A stretch of 64,000 nucleotides of DNA, taken from positions 231,501-295,500 of the forward strand of contig JAKOGI010000368.1 of assembly GCA_029747015.1 (NCBI GenBank). The letters run 5' to 3'. Under the pieces are notes generated by a model that was not told the origin of the DNA, did no database searches, and worked only from the letters and a program-made list of their open reading frames with translations. Positions 1 to 11,164 of this stretch are shown here, piece by piece (the stretch's first letter is position 1; the number at the start of each line of letters is the position of its first letter). Both the position numbers and the translations under genes were made by a program. This stretch comes from Carnegiea gigantea. Its lineage: Eukaryota; Streptophyta; Magnoliopsida; Caryophyllales; Cactaceae.

Positions 1-1365
1 ACCATATTTTGATACACGAGTTTTCATTATAATCTTCTAAAGAATTAGTATCGATAAGAGCATGTTTTAATTAAACTACACCACAAATTCTATCTGTATA
101 AAACACAGTTGTTATATCATACAATTGGTTGTACAAAAGTACTTGTACAATCGGATTTGGCTCACTAAAAATGTTATACAGCTCATTGACATATTTTTAC
201 TGAGCTAATGAAAACATTTAGTGAGTAGATAGACCAAAACCAATGCGTCTTATTTACCCAACTTTCGCTCAGTAAAATAATATGTAGCTCACTAAAATTT
301 GTTGTCGTTCAAAAAAAAAGTTATTGTACATCCGAATCTCACTAAATTATATTATAGTTATCTACACTAGTTGTTTCAGTGAGCTATGATATTTATTTAT
401 TGGGTTGTGATAGATCTTTGGTGAGTGGTGAAATATATTTGGTCATCAAAATGATTTATTAAGTAGTACTAATTTTTCATAATAAAACAAAAGTGAGCAA
501 ACATATAATATGCAATTTTAGTGAGTACATCTACATTGTTGTTCATATTTTAATGTATGATTTTTTTAGTGAACTGCATTGTGACTTTTGGAGAGTTGTG
601 GCATATGTTTAATGAGAAATACTTTATATTTATCTTATAATATGATGTGATATATCTTTTGGTTAACTAAATTATAAGATTCCGTACATGCATAAGAATG
701 ATATATTTGAAAAGTTACAATCACTTGTTTTATTTCTTTCAATGAAATATGATATTTATGTAGTAAACTATGATAGATATTTGGTGAGCTATAAAATATA
801 CTCAGTAATCAATATGATTTATTGAGCAATACTAACTATTATCAATCAAAATGAGCAAGTAAACAATACAATACACAATTGCAAATTCTTGCTCATATTT
901 TGAGACATGATATTTTTTAGTGAACTGCACTATAACCTTTGGTAGTCTATGGTATATAATTAGTTAGTAATACTTTATGTTCATCTTCTAATCTCATTTA
1001 GTGAATATTAAGTGGTAAAAAAAATATAAAAGAATATCAAATATTATAAATGGTTGAAAAGTTATAGGTATAGTTTAATGAAATGTATCAAGGGAGGGAA
1101 AAAAAACTCAAGCAAATGATTGAAAAGAACCAGAAAATCAACAAAACAATTAAAAAAACGAAAAGTTCTAAAAAAATAGTCATTTGTTTAAGGGGGGGAG
1201 GGAATCTTTGAACCCTTGACCACCAACAAAAACACAAAGGAGTTATGCAACTCGACTGCGCATATCCAATGAACTAAGCATCAACAAATTGCTATTTTAT
1301 ATAATACGACCCATTAAGCACACAGCCCCAAGCATAGCAGGTGCAAGGTAGCCAGACCTAGCTTA
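1..1365. other. AT-rich intergenic DNA, no gene
   Basis: No reading frame of useful length and no recognisable domain on either strand. The sequence is strongly AT-rich with recurrent short gtgag/ctcact motifs. Part of it is a diverged tandem duplication, listed separately. The stretch at about 1190-1300 is less AT-rich but I could not assign it. Confidence 0.6.
371..1000 (+). repeat. Diverged tandem duplication, offset about 363 bp
   Basis: The block at about 371-645 reappears at about 731-1000. Shared landmarks in the same order are gatatttat, tgatagat-tttggtgag, atgatttatt, aatgagcaa, agtgaactgca and gtaatacttta-t. The copies have diverged by many substitutions and small indels, so the duplication is old. 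No coding content was seen. Confidence 0.6.
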
Positions 1366-1380
1366 GAGCATTTGCACTGG
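1366..1380 (+). repeat. Left TIR of the PIF/Harbinger element
   Basis: GAGCATTTGCACTGG, preceded by TTA at 1363-1365. It matches the inverted right end at 13 of 15 positions. Confidence 0.8.
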
Positions 1381-1984
1381 TGATCCATACTTTTGGATCA
1401 CAAGTAGGGGCTACACCCTACACATTATCCCACAATCTAACTTTTTCTCTCCCGTCTACATCTCATGGATCACCAACTTGGATCACCGAATAAAATATTT
1501 ATCATAGACAACTACCCCTAAACATATTTAATTAGTTTTACCTTTTTTTATTTGGCATTATTATTTATGTGAATAAGTTATAGAAAAATAATTCATATAT
1601 TTTCAAAAAAATTGAATAATTAAGCTATAATAGCGGAATTTTTTTATAAGTATAATTGAAAAAATTTAATATATGGAACACCACACATCAATATAATAAT
1701 TTTCACTAATAGAAGTAGTCCATCGTACAATAGTTTGACTATTGAAAAAAATTACAATAGCTTAACTAGAAAAAGCAATAAGAGTTTGACTTAAATTAAA
1801 TACAACACTTGAGTTCGAATAAAAAAAATATAGAAGTTTTGATTTAAAAAAATATAATAGAATAGTTCAACTAAAAAAATACATGACAAAATGTCATCAT
1901 GACCTACTTCTCTATCGATTCCATATTTCTTCAACCAACTCCATTTGAAGAGGAGCATGTATTTTGGGATCCGAACTGCTATTG

Positions 1985-3010
1985 TTCTGCTTAGGTAAGT
2001 TGTATCGCACGGATGAATGTCATGCTAAGCATTAGGCTCCAGGGTGGTTCCTTCCACGTGCTCATATTCGGAAGCAAGGTCAAACGAATCTTGCTCATCC
2101 TTAACAATCATGTTATAGTATATTACACATATTTTCATTATCATTGTCATGATTTTCTCCTTCATGTATCAAGGTGGGCCACGCAAAGCGAGCTTAAAGC
2201 ATACCAAAGTCTTGCTCGACATCCTTCCTAATTACCTTTAGACATTAATGAATAAGTTTGCCTTTGGATCTTGCCAAGGGGGATAGTTTTCACAAATTTC
2301 ATCCATTTTGGATAATATCACCGGATAGATAGTATACGATTTTATACCCGTGACCACTAGCAAAATACTTGCATTTTGTAGCAAGATCTTGATATAACTT
2401 ATTAAACACTAGGGAATGATCAAGAACGCTTATGTCATTAATACTTCTTGGCATTCCGGAGAAGGCATACCATATCCAAACATCATATGATACAACGACC
2501 TCAAGAATGATATTTAGAGCCTTACAAAGTCTTTTAGCAAATGATGTATTCCAAACTGTTGGACAATCCTTCCACTCCCAAGGCATACAATCAATGCTTC
2601 CCAACATATTGGGAAAGTCATACTGGTTCCTACTATCAACAACGATCAACATTGGCCTGTGTTGGTTTCCTGATATACTTCTTCCTAAATACTGCAATGA
2701 GACCTTATGCAAACTTTTTCAAGCATTGCAATGATATGCTTTTACCAATCTTCATGTATTCATTGACATAATTGGTGAATATACCAAAGGCAAGCATCCA
2801 TAAGACTACAATGTACTTGTTGAGTGGCGTCAATCCACGCTTTCCAGTTGCATATATCTCACCTAAAAGTACTCAGAATTATTTTCAAGGGCTTCTACTA
2901 TGCAGATGAATATGTGCATTTGCATTCTAAATCTACGTTGAAAATGTTACTCATTATAAATTAAATCTTCCGTGAAATAGTCTCTGTATGAGTGCTCATG
3001 AACTTCTTCT
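1985..3010 (-). pseudogene. PIF/Harbinger DDE transposase, broken
   Basis: The longest open part is 2712-2299 on the minus strand. It shows the family pattern GSIDCMPWEWKDCP (first catalytic Asp; the usual His of the M-H-W pattern is Pro here) and a later NDISVL (second Asp). Further downstream on the same strand, near 2235-2180, a KDVEQDFGML stretch supplies the expected third acidic residue. Upstream, near 2990-2720, helical N-terminal sequence typical of plant PIF transposases is readable in shifting frames, including a YFTEDL stretch and RGLTPLNKY. At least two frameshifts and several stops separate these pieces. It would normally cut and paste the element together with ORF1. This copy cannot make a full protein. 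Confidence 0.85.
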
Positions 3011-3819
3011 CAATCTCTTCTTATACATGTTCTCTTTGCTCGAGGGCATGGAGGATGAAGGTCTCATCTCTTATGCAACTTACTTAACCTTTAGAAGGGA
3101 TACCATTTCTTGGGCGTCAGTTTCATCATCAAGTAATTCTTCCACAATAGGCATAATACATTATCAGAATCCTCTACCATGAAGCTCAAACGATCTGATG
3201 ATGATGTAGAGGATAGGGACAAGGAGAAGCAGGAGGAGGAAGAATCTTCTACAAGGGGAGTAAAATCAACATTGAGATTTTAAATTGTTTAGCAGTTGCA
3301 TAACATAATCATGATTAAAAAATGTAATGTAAGTAAGATCAATATTTAAACAACAGAACTTTTCATTTTATAACTAAATGCCATTACAAGATAAAGCTTT
3401 AATACACCTAACTTAACAATAAGCTAATACAATCTAAATGCAGTTAAACAACTAGGCGTACTAATTTCTACTTGTAATTTAATGAAAGTTTTACTAATAA
3501 TAAGGGTCATCTAGTCACTTCTAATTTGGTGGTGGGTTTCCCATTCTTTTCCTTCTAATTTCTTCCTTCATCATTCCGAAATGTAGCATCTTCTGAAGAT
3601 AGAGTTGCAAGGCATATCATCATTATTTTATCTTCGTACTGCCTCTCCTTAAGTTCTTGCTTCCTCAACTCCAACTCCGCCTGTATTTATAAACCTCATT
3701 GCTGAGGAGAATTACTTTATAAGTTACAGTTGCCTTCTTATCAACTATAGTTACCAAGTAGTGGAAGATTTGGACCTTCTCAGTTGCTATTGTGGCCACT
3801 ATAGAAAAGTGATTAGTCA

Positions 3820-4808
3820 TCAAGTCAAGCATTGTGTTGTTTGCCTTTTTTTTAGCTTTTCTCTTGGTAAATTTTCTCCTAGCAACTTTTCTTCCAATGG
3901 CACAGATAACCCCATCAACTTCTTCAACATCGAACTCTCCCTAGTTGGGGGTAAAGTACTAGAATGCCCTCCCATTGCATTTATTTTAGATCGTTTTGAT
4001 GATCCTTCATATAGAGTATCACAAAATGTCTTCCATTTTGGTTGATCTTTAAGCAAATAGTACCAATGTTCTAAATCAAGTTTCTTTGCCATCCTTGAAA
4101 GATAGGTGTCATCAGCATGATTCATAATATCTTCCATGCTTGACCCACTTATATTGTTACGAAGCATCTCATGATCCCAGTGCACTTGTTCACCAGTGGG
4201 TAGCACCGGTTGCAACCGACCATTCTCCTCATAGCTCCTTTTGGTGCATGCACGTTAAAGTTGGCGGCCACCTTACCCCCAAAAAGATGTTTTTTTTAAA
4301 GTCAGCCTTGGTAACGGGGTCAGTGCTTGTGTTAATCCACATAGTAATCAATTGTTTATCCTCTTCCACTAACCATTTCTTCCCCCCTGCAATGCCCCCT
4401 CCACTTCAAGCCCTTCCAAATCATTATCAATTTCAGAATGCCCTAAGGCTGCAACTAATCCGGTTGGTGTCGATGAAAGTGTCGAGTTGCTTGCCCTAGT
4501 GTTATGATTAGGTGGAGGTGGGGGGTAATAATGTGGGGGGTAATAATGAGGGGGGTAATGTGGGCCATTTTGGCTTGAACTACCCCACCCACTTGAAATT
4601 CTTGGGTAATAGGGGGGTAAGGGTAGTTTGGTGGTGGAGGATATGGTGGATATGGCATGTGGGGATTAGTAGGCACATTTGTGTCATTGCGCTCGACATT
4701 TTCTAGTTCACCATCTCCATCAAGTAAACTCATAAATGAACATGAGTTATTAGGATCTACATGGCCGCCTAGATACATGGAACAATTTTGTTGCGTCATA
4801 ACTTGCAT
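3820..4808 (-). pseudogene. PIF/Harbinger ORF1 (SANT/NAM-associated-like), broken
   Basis: Two open minus-strand pieces, 4808-4455 and 4215-3820, lie upstream of the transposase in the same orientation. The first piece is rich in Pro, Tyr, His and Thr, as in the N-terminal tails of plant PIF ORF1 proteins. The second contains EHWYYLLKDQPKWKTF followed by a basic, serine-rich stretch. That resembles the conserved helix of the NAM-associated C-terminal region found in plant proteins often annotated as glutathione S-transferase T3-like. ORF1 of this superfamily is a DNA-binding helper of the transposase. A frame break and unreadable sequence lie between the pieces. Confidence 0.68.
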
Positions 4809-4809
4809 T

Positions 4810-6180
4810 ATTTCCTCTCATTTATTCACATAATTTACATAATTTGCTAACAAATTATTCATTTAATTTTGTAACGTATTGACTTATTTGCTAACGTATC
4901 AAAATTTGCTATGAACATGTTAAAATTTTATAATTGCACCCTAATATAATGATATTAAAAATTAAACTTAATTTAAGTATAGCATTTGCTCAACATTTAG
5001 TACAACAAAACAAGACGTGACTTGTAGAGTATTTAAGCATTACATTAACACATATTTAACAATAAAGTTTCTAACATGTGACTAATAAAATATTTAAGCA
5101 CGCACCACATATAATATTAACGCATAAAATTTTAAGATTATGTTTAACATTTCATAGCTTAACAATTCAGATATACATTATTATAGCACACAAAAATTTA
5201 GTTGAACATATATCAGCTAAACTTAATTACAGGTAACATTAAATTACTTCTACATTATAGTTCTTAACATGCAACTAATAGATAATTTTGATATGACATA
5301 TAATAGTACCACATAAAAAATTAAATTAACTTGAACATTTTATAACTTAACAATTCCCATATGAGTTATCATTATAATTCAAAATTTTAGTTGAACATAT
5401 GCGTTAACTAAAACTAATCAAATTTGACAGTAAATTAATTTAAGAATGCCATATTTTATTTTGATCATTTTCTAAACACATTTAAGCATGTCATTGTTTA
5501 TTAACACATAAACATAGCAATACTATTACGAAAAATAACCACAATATTAACATTAACTTAGAATTAGAAGAATTGAATTTCAAATTGCTTCACTGGACTG
5601 ATTAGTTGGAATTGCCCTTCAAATGTATCTACAAAAATTAAATTAACAGTAATGAATTAATTAAAATATATAATTAGAAATTTCAAAAACAAACATATGA
5701 ATATAAATAAATTCTAAAGTTAAATCACTAGAATTACTTATAAAATACCAAACTTCTATCGTCTCTTCACTTTGCTAACAACCCTCTTTTGCCACTTCAC
5801 AATTTTTTTACATAATGTGAGATTGAGTTTTTTTGTGGATGATTTTTCACAAGCGTAGTATTTATAGAAGTTCAAAGCCAAAATTTAAAAAAAAAATTAT
5901 TATAAAGGCCAAAAAATAGCTAGTGGGGCCTGGGGCAACAGTTCTATTTTGTCTAGACCAACCCAATGATCATATACAACCTTTTGTTTTCTTTAACGAA
6001 AAAAGCCCAACAGTCATGTTTTTTTTTAAAAAAACCAGTCGACCCAAAATGACACGACGCCATTTCATTAATGCACTGGCAAAAAAAGGAAAAGATAGCA
6101 GCAAGTGAACCCCTTCCAAGTGGATCGCAAGTGTAAAGGATTTTTTGGACCATGAACAAACTTTTTAGACCGTAGGCTAA
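4810..6180. other. Non-coding right arm of the PIF/Harbinger element
   Basis: Very AT-rich, with repeated short motifs (aacatttaa, cttaacaat, ttgaacatat). No domain or intact frame was seen. It lies between the ORF1 relic and the right TIR, so it probably corresponds to the element's 5-prime non-coding region. Short open frames near 5923-6159 look accidental. Confidence 0.5.
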
Positions 6181-6195
6181 TCAATGCAAATGCTC
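6181..6195 (-). repeat. Right TIR of the PIF/Harbinger element
   Basis: The reverse complement reads GAGCATTTGCATTGA. The flank at 6196-6198 is TTG, probably a mutated copy of the TTA target duplication at the left end. Confidence 0.78.
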
Positions 6196-6254
6196 TTGTG
6201 TCCGCCCAATTGTACAGAATAATTTGCATTTAAAACAACAGGAAGGTATAGTGC

Positions 6255-6360
6255 AATTTGCAACTCTGGGGTGCCCTATATTTTATGAAAATAATTTTTA
6301 AGGGACAACTTTTTTAGTTTTCAAGTACCTACTATTTTAGGTAAACTATTTGCAGGGATA
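6255..6360 (+). repeat. MULE-terminus-like fragment
   Basis: The block ctatattttatgaaaataa and the following tttttaagggac resemble the terminal repeat of the MULE at 10568 (cactttttatggaaataat, tttttaggggac), and the similarity continues more weakly for about 60 bp. No partner end in inverted orientation was found nearby. It may be a relic terminus of a related element. Confidence 0.4.
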
Positions 6361-7249
6361 AATATTTTATGAAATGGTGATTCTTTGGGTTTTTTTCTTG
6401 CAAATTCGATCTACAACTTCTAAAATTTCTATTTTTAATCTAAATGGGGTTCAAAGCGCAAATACTCAAAGTTTTGGGCTTTTCTACAAAACTAAGCTTA
6501 TATTAATGTTTGAACTCTTTATCATGACTTTACTAGTCCTAAATATTACAATCTACTACTTATATCATAAATATCATAGTTTTTGTGATTAAAGGTCCAC
6601 CATGCTTGACAAAATCATTAAAGTTTAATTAGAGAGTTTTGACCATTACCTAAGCTTGGTCGGCGCTGTACCCTAGCGTTCCTCTTACTTTCAATTTTCA
6701 GAGATTGTTAATCTCAACGATACCTTTCTTAGATCAGGCACATCATATATCCATTTTGTTTCTCACATCGGATGTAGTCACTAATCAAGTTTTTAATATT
6801 TTTAAGGATAATGAGTCTTAATCAGAAAATCATAATATTTAAGACATAAGATTCGATTGAAAAATGCTCCCTACTATGAAACTTCTTTTATTAAAAGCTT
6901 GAAAGCAGAAATATTACAATGGAAAGAGTTAAAGAGAGACTTAGACCGCTAAGATAATCAGAAATACTTGCTCATAGAGAAATGGAGATACTCAACTTCT
7001 CTTTTGCTCAAGTATGCTCAAATGACCATGTCCTTTCTAAGCACTCAGTCTCTTCTTTGATACCTCGATTGCTATAGTACACACACTGATATTTTCATAT
7101 GACTACAACTACTCTCACATGGTTATAGTAAATTACATTATTTTACTGACTTGACATTTAAAAAACTGACACAATAATAGTTCAACAACTTTTCAGTGCC
7201 TATAATGCTAACAAGACTAGTCATTCATATTAACATTCTATATACCTTC
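6361..7249. other. Unassigned spacer
   Basis: No convincing coding sequence or repeat boundary was seen. It lies just beyond the last readable part of the viral relic on the minus strand, so part of it could be viral 3-prime non-coding sequence, but nothing shows this directly. Confidence 0.4.
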
Positions 7250-8060
7250 ATCTCCAATATTATCTCTCAGTCCATCATTATCTAGATAATTATCAAAATA
7301 TTCATCAATTTGAAAATGCTTAGGATCCCATCTTTCAAATAATTCATGAGGATATTTCTTTCATTTTTCTGATAAGAATTTGCCAGCTTTAACATCAAAA
7401 AGATAATCAAAGACATCTTCTAAGGTTACTTTATTTATCTTCATATGTTTGGTGAAATCATTATAATAAACAAAAGTAGTGTTCCTGTAATGCATAAGTC
7501 TTTTTTCTTGTTCAATTAATGCCCAAATTTGATGATAAATGTTGTAAAAACTAATGACTCTTGCGAAAGTAGGATCACTAACTACTTCTTGTTATTCTGA
7601 AAACCATTTTTATAGTTGATCATTGGGATTGTCTAAATCAATCAATTGAACAAGATAATAGGCTAGTTTTAACTTTTCTATTTTCATGCTCAATTACTGC
7701 GCAGCGCACATCAACATACAGACTTTTATTACATGGAATTTTTGCTGAACCATTAGGAGATGTAAGAATTCATTGGATCTTTTTAAATATACATTATTTA
7801 AAGGGTACTTTGAATATGAGATTTTCATGAGGCAAGTTATCATTCCATATTCTCAAGTTTTCATAATGGAGTCATATGGAGAGATTAAATTTGGTAGAAA
7901 TCTAATACCACCAACTCCAAATCTATCAGGCAAGAAGATCATAGTACTCCATGACTCCCAAATATCATAAGAATAATTATGACAGTAGTCGATGCAAGCT
8001 GCATACTATTCATTGAACCATTTTTCTTGAACATGAGAAATTGAAAACTTATTTTTTCTT
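7250..8060 (-). pseudogene. Viral segment downstream of RNase H, unknown function, broken
   Basis: On the minus strand a protein-like reading of roughly 265 codons can be followed from about 8050 to 7250. It is rich in aromatic and acidic residues, with short landmarks such as SYDIWESW, DPTFARVISFYNIYHQIW and YFDNYLDNDG. Several stops and at least two frame changes interrupt it. It follows the RNase H relic in the same orientation, so it is either the C-terminal end of the polyprotein or a second viral ORF. I do not recognise a catalytic motif. Confidence 0.5.
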
Positions 8061-8313
8061 GAATATCACAAGGACACATTAGGTGATTCATTAGTAACTC
8101 TCAAGGGTTGAATCTTTGTACTATAAGATAGGCAAAAGCTAGCAAACCAAGGCGTGATCTACTTTTTGTGTGAAATTCCAAAATACCCATAATGACTCTA
8201 CTAGAAGGAGAAACCCATTCTAGTGGTAATGAAATTTCATTTTCAATTTCCTTTTTTTTCGGCAGCAGTCCGGCTCTGATGACCACCATTGGTGTGTTCA
8301 CGAGTTAAACCAT

Positions 8314-8560
8314 CTACCAAACAATTCGTTGATCCCTGTATATGTTCGATAGAGAAAGAAAACTGCTTAAACCATAATTGTCAACGCAGGAGTCGCCCAT
8401 AGCACTTGCATATTCGATATTTTTTTTTTCCACAAAATCAAGTATCCCTGTGCAATCAGTGTGAATTAAAAATGATTTTAGGGCTAAAAAGATTAAAAAC
8501 TTTTCAATTCCCCTTATGACTATAAGGATTTCTTTTTCCATCATGAGATAGTTGCATTCT
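8314..8560 (-). pseudogene. Caulimovirid RNase H relic
   Basis: Directly downstream of the reverse-transcriptase relic on the minus strand. Readable landmarks are MMEKEILIVIRGIEKFL and FLIHTDCTGILDF, which have the spacing and Asp of the RNase H region in pararetroviral polyproteins. RNase H removes the RNA strand during reverse transcription. After HTDC the frame degenerates (a run of nine A's on the minus strand and an altered region), so the domain is truncated and inactive. Confidence 0.68.
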
Positions 8561-8884
8561 TCTTTATTAAACTTCCACTACAATATTTACAGATGTTTTC
8601 TACTTCTTCGATTTTTAGTACTCCATTCCAGTGCTCATTACTGGCATCTATCTCAAGAATTAAATTATCTATCTCATCAGGCAAATTAAGAACAGGAAGG
8701 TTTCTGCACATTTTTTTGAAGTTCTAAACAATCTTCGAATCACTAAGGGGTCTATGTCCAACTTACTTATTTCTTGAGTTTTTGTTGTAATGTTTTTCTC
8801 AATTTAGTTAAATCTTTAATAAAATCTGAAGTATACGTAATGCATCTAAGAAACCTTTCTAATTTCTTCCTACCTTTAATATTT

Positions 8885-9600
8885 TTAGGAAAATTTTCTA
8901 TTTTTTCTAGAATATACTTCTGTAAAATGATTTGTCCATTTTTTTTCTAGGCGTAAGAACTCGATTTCTTGTTCACCATAAATGCACTTGTTGTTACTAA
9001 AACTAATATCATGATCAATACATCTTTGGGTGATAGCTACAACACTATCTTTGTATTGTTCTATGGTCTTAGAAAAGATGAGGATATCATCATTGTAAAC
9101 TAGACAACAGTGATTAATATCTTTGAAGATATTATTCATTCTTCTTTCAAATATTTAAGGTGCAATTTTTAGACAAATTTCATTTCTATCCATTCATAAT
9201 ATCCTTGAGGAGCACTAAATGCAGTTAAAGAAATGCTTTCTTCATGTATTTTTATCTGTCAGTATTTGCTTTTGCAATCCATTTTCGAAATCTAAGAGGC
9301 TTTTTGAATTCTATTGAAAAGAACTGTTTTGTTAAGAATATAATAACTGCTAAAGACAGTCTTATCATTAAGCTTTTTGTAATTGACTACCACTCTAGTT
9401 TTTCTCTTTTTTCTTCAGTATGATTTCTTGCCATGAAAGCAGAACTGGTGTGAGGACTTTTACTACTTCCGATTAACCCTTTATTCAAAAGTTCTTTGCT
9501 TTGTTTATCAAATTCTTGGATATCTTGTATGCATACATCAGTTGTTTGACTCAAATAATAGTGTTGGGATTTAATAAGTAATCTTTGCAAATATCTTATC
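8885..9600 (-). pseudogene. Caulimovirid reverse transcriptase relic
   Basis: Two open minus-strand fragments, 9590-9387 and 9139-8885, carry the family landmarks in order. The first has EFDKQSKELLNKGLIGSSKS and a following AFMARNH, typical of the start of the caulimovirid RT domain. The second has VYNDDILIFS, the Y-x-DD active-site box with both aspartates kept. The approximately 250 bp between them are degraded. The domain would copy the RNA pregenome into DNA. Frame breaks rule out activity here. The match to pararetroviral RT rather than LTR-element RT rests on the region around the KSPHTSSAF motif and the absence of an adjacent integrase. Confidence 0.82.
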
Positions 9601-9639
9601 TTTATCCCAAAAGTTTAGAGCATTATCAGAGTAGAGTTT

Positions 9640-10260
9640 TTTGCATAATTTCCTTTATTGTTCAGCAATATGCTCTCCAATAGATAACTTAAATAGTGAG
9701 ATTGTTAATGTTATCTCATATTGTGCAGGTATTATGCTCTCCCACGCTAGCTATGCGTAAATTCAATTTTTTAATGAGCATAAACCTTATTTAACTTATC
9801 AATAGGGACTGAGTAACCATTTATTGCGAATATTATTTGGTTTATAGTCTGTGTGCATGGAGAATATAGTCTTTGAAAATTATTCCAATAATCATGTCAT
9901 GGGAAGGTTCATCAGTACCCCCATAGGATTGATATAATATATTAGACTCCTCTTATTTCTATTGATAACCCTTCTATGCCCTCATTATGGCTCATTATGT
10001 TATCATTAGCTATCCTTTCTTGTAAAGAAATCTTGATTTTCTTTCACATAAATTCTGAAAATAAAGATACTTTTTTCAAAATAGAAAGAACAATTGCAGT
10101 CTATTTAGGCACATAATTTATATTTAATATATCCTGCTAAACATACATTTATTGGGATATAGATTCTATTAGATGTGTATTTGTGACTTCATAACATATC
10201 TTCATAGTCATATTTTTGACTAATTCTTTCTCACATGTTGGCTCACTAACAGTTCATGTT
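9640..10260 (-). pseudogene. Aspartic-protease-like and linker region of the viral relic
   Basis: This lies between the movement-protein-like piece and RT on the minus strand. A protease-tail-like MIIGIIF near 9890 and a segment ending in ISLFKLSIGEHIAEQ lead into the RT relic. The expected Asp-Thr-Gly active-site triplet is not intact; an IDC sequence near 10100 may mark where it was. Assignment rests mostly on position, because this slot holds the protease in caulimovirid polyproteins. Many stops. Confidence 0.42.
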
Positions 10261-10267
10261 TTGTACT

Positions 10268-10567
10268 CATTGACTTTTCAATCTAGACTAATACTTCGGT
10301 TAACACTGTGTCTTGTAGATTCAAAACTCATTCTACTCATTTCACTGGTCATACTAGTTGTATTATCTTCTTTAAGCACTTTTTTAGCTGTCGAAGATCC
10401 TTCTTCCCATTCTGATCTTGCACTCATGCTTCTTAATAATTGGGATTTAATGGTGATTTTACTATTTTCATCAATTTTTATTATGTTTTTCTTATTGATT
10501 TTTACAGGATTGAAAAAGTTATATATCCAAGACCTATAGATTTTTATTTCGTGCAGATCGAATTTTA
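10268..10567 (-). pseudogene. C-terminal part of viral movement-protein-like region and spacer
   Basis: The minus strand reads FDLHEIKIYRSW, NFFNPVKINKK and then a Ser/Glu/Arg-rich stretch (RSMSARSEWEEG), open for about 95 codons. It continues, after excision of the MULE, the movement-protein-like piece at 16742-16375. The polar Ser-rich tail looks like the spacer before the protease. The frame entering from the MULE terminus is not viral. Confidence 0.5.
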
Positions 10568-10716
10568 AAAAAACTGCTTTGAGGTACCACACTTTTTATG
10601 GAAATAATTTTTAGGGGACCATGTTATTAGAATATATTTTGAGGTGCACAGTACTGTCAGATAATTATTAAAAGGGTACTTTCCGGTGATAATGTGCAAA
10701 TGCTGATGAGTTTTTG
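10568..10716 (+). repeat. Left TIR of the MULE
   Basis: Begins near aaaaaactgctttgaggta. It includes atgttattagaat and agataattattaaaagggta and ends near gatgagttttt. These blocks recur inverted at the right end. Confidence 0.82.
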
Positions 10717-11164
10717 GTGGAAATTGTAATTTTAATTGAATGTTCCAATTATATCCTTCCAGAAAGAATTGAGGTGTAACGGTATTTTTTTTTATGTTAA
10801 ATATCTATCTTCTCGCCTAATTTCCCATTTCTCTCATCTTCAAAGTTCTCTCTTCTTCTCCACTTTTGAAGAACACCATTGAAGCAAGGCAGGAGAAGGT
10901 AAATTTTTTCCCCCCTCTGTTTGTTGTTGTAACTTACGAAGCAGTCCCCAGTTTTGTATGACCCTCTTTTGTCTCTTACTCTCTCTGTGTTGTTTCCTTA
11001 CTCTTGTTGGAGTATCAACAGGCATTCTTCAAGAATTGTTAGATATTTGCAGTCGTAATTGAATTATTTAGTGGTTTGAATTATTGGTTGTAATTTTTTT
11101 CAATCATAAAGTTGGTGGAATTGAATGGACTTAATGTTGATGTACTCAGATCTGAAGGAGAAAA

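Larger units (their letters stand above)
1366..6195 (-). mobile_element. PIF/Harbinger DNA transposon, decayed
   Basis: A 4.83-kb element bounded by imperfect TIRs (GAGCATTTGCACTGG at the left, GAGCATTTGCATTGA read inward from the right). TTA lies directly outside the left end and TTG outside the right end, matching the 3-bp TTA/TAA target preference of PIF/Harbinger with one mutation. Inside, on the minus strand, are remnants of the two genes this superfamily carries: a DDE nuclease (1985-3010) and an ORF1 with a SANT/NAM-associated-like region (3820-4808). Both are broken by stops and frameshifts, so the element is not autonomous now. TIRs, TSD and both proteins agree, which makes the class assignment strong. 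Confidence 0.85.

Noticed and set aside
1190..1300. Less AT-rich stretch with gaacccttgaccacc, looking faintly tRNA-like
   Set aside because: No cloverleaf could be drawn; only a T-arm-like phrase is present.
2432..2734. Plus-strand frame overlapping the transposase relic
   Set aside because: It is the shadow of the minus-strand PIF transposase; the opposite strand carries family motifs and this one does not.
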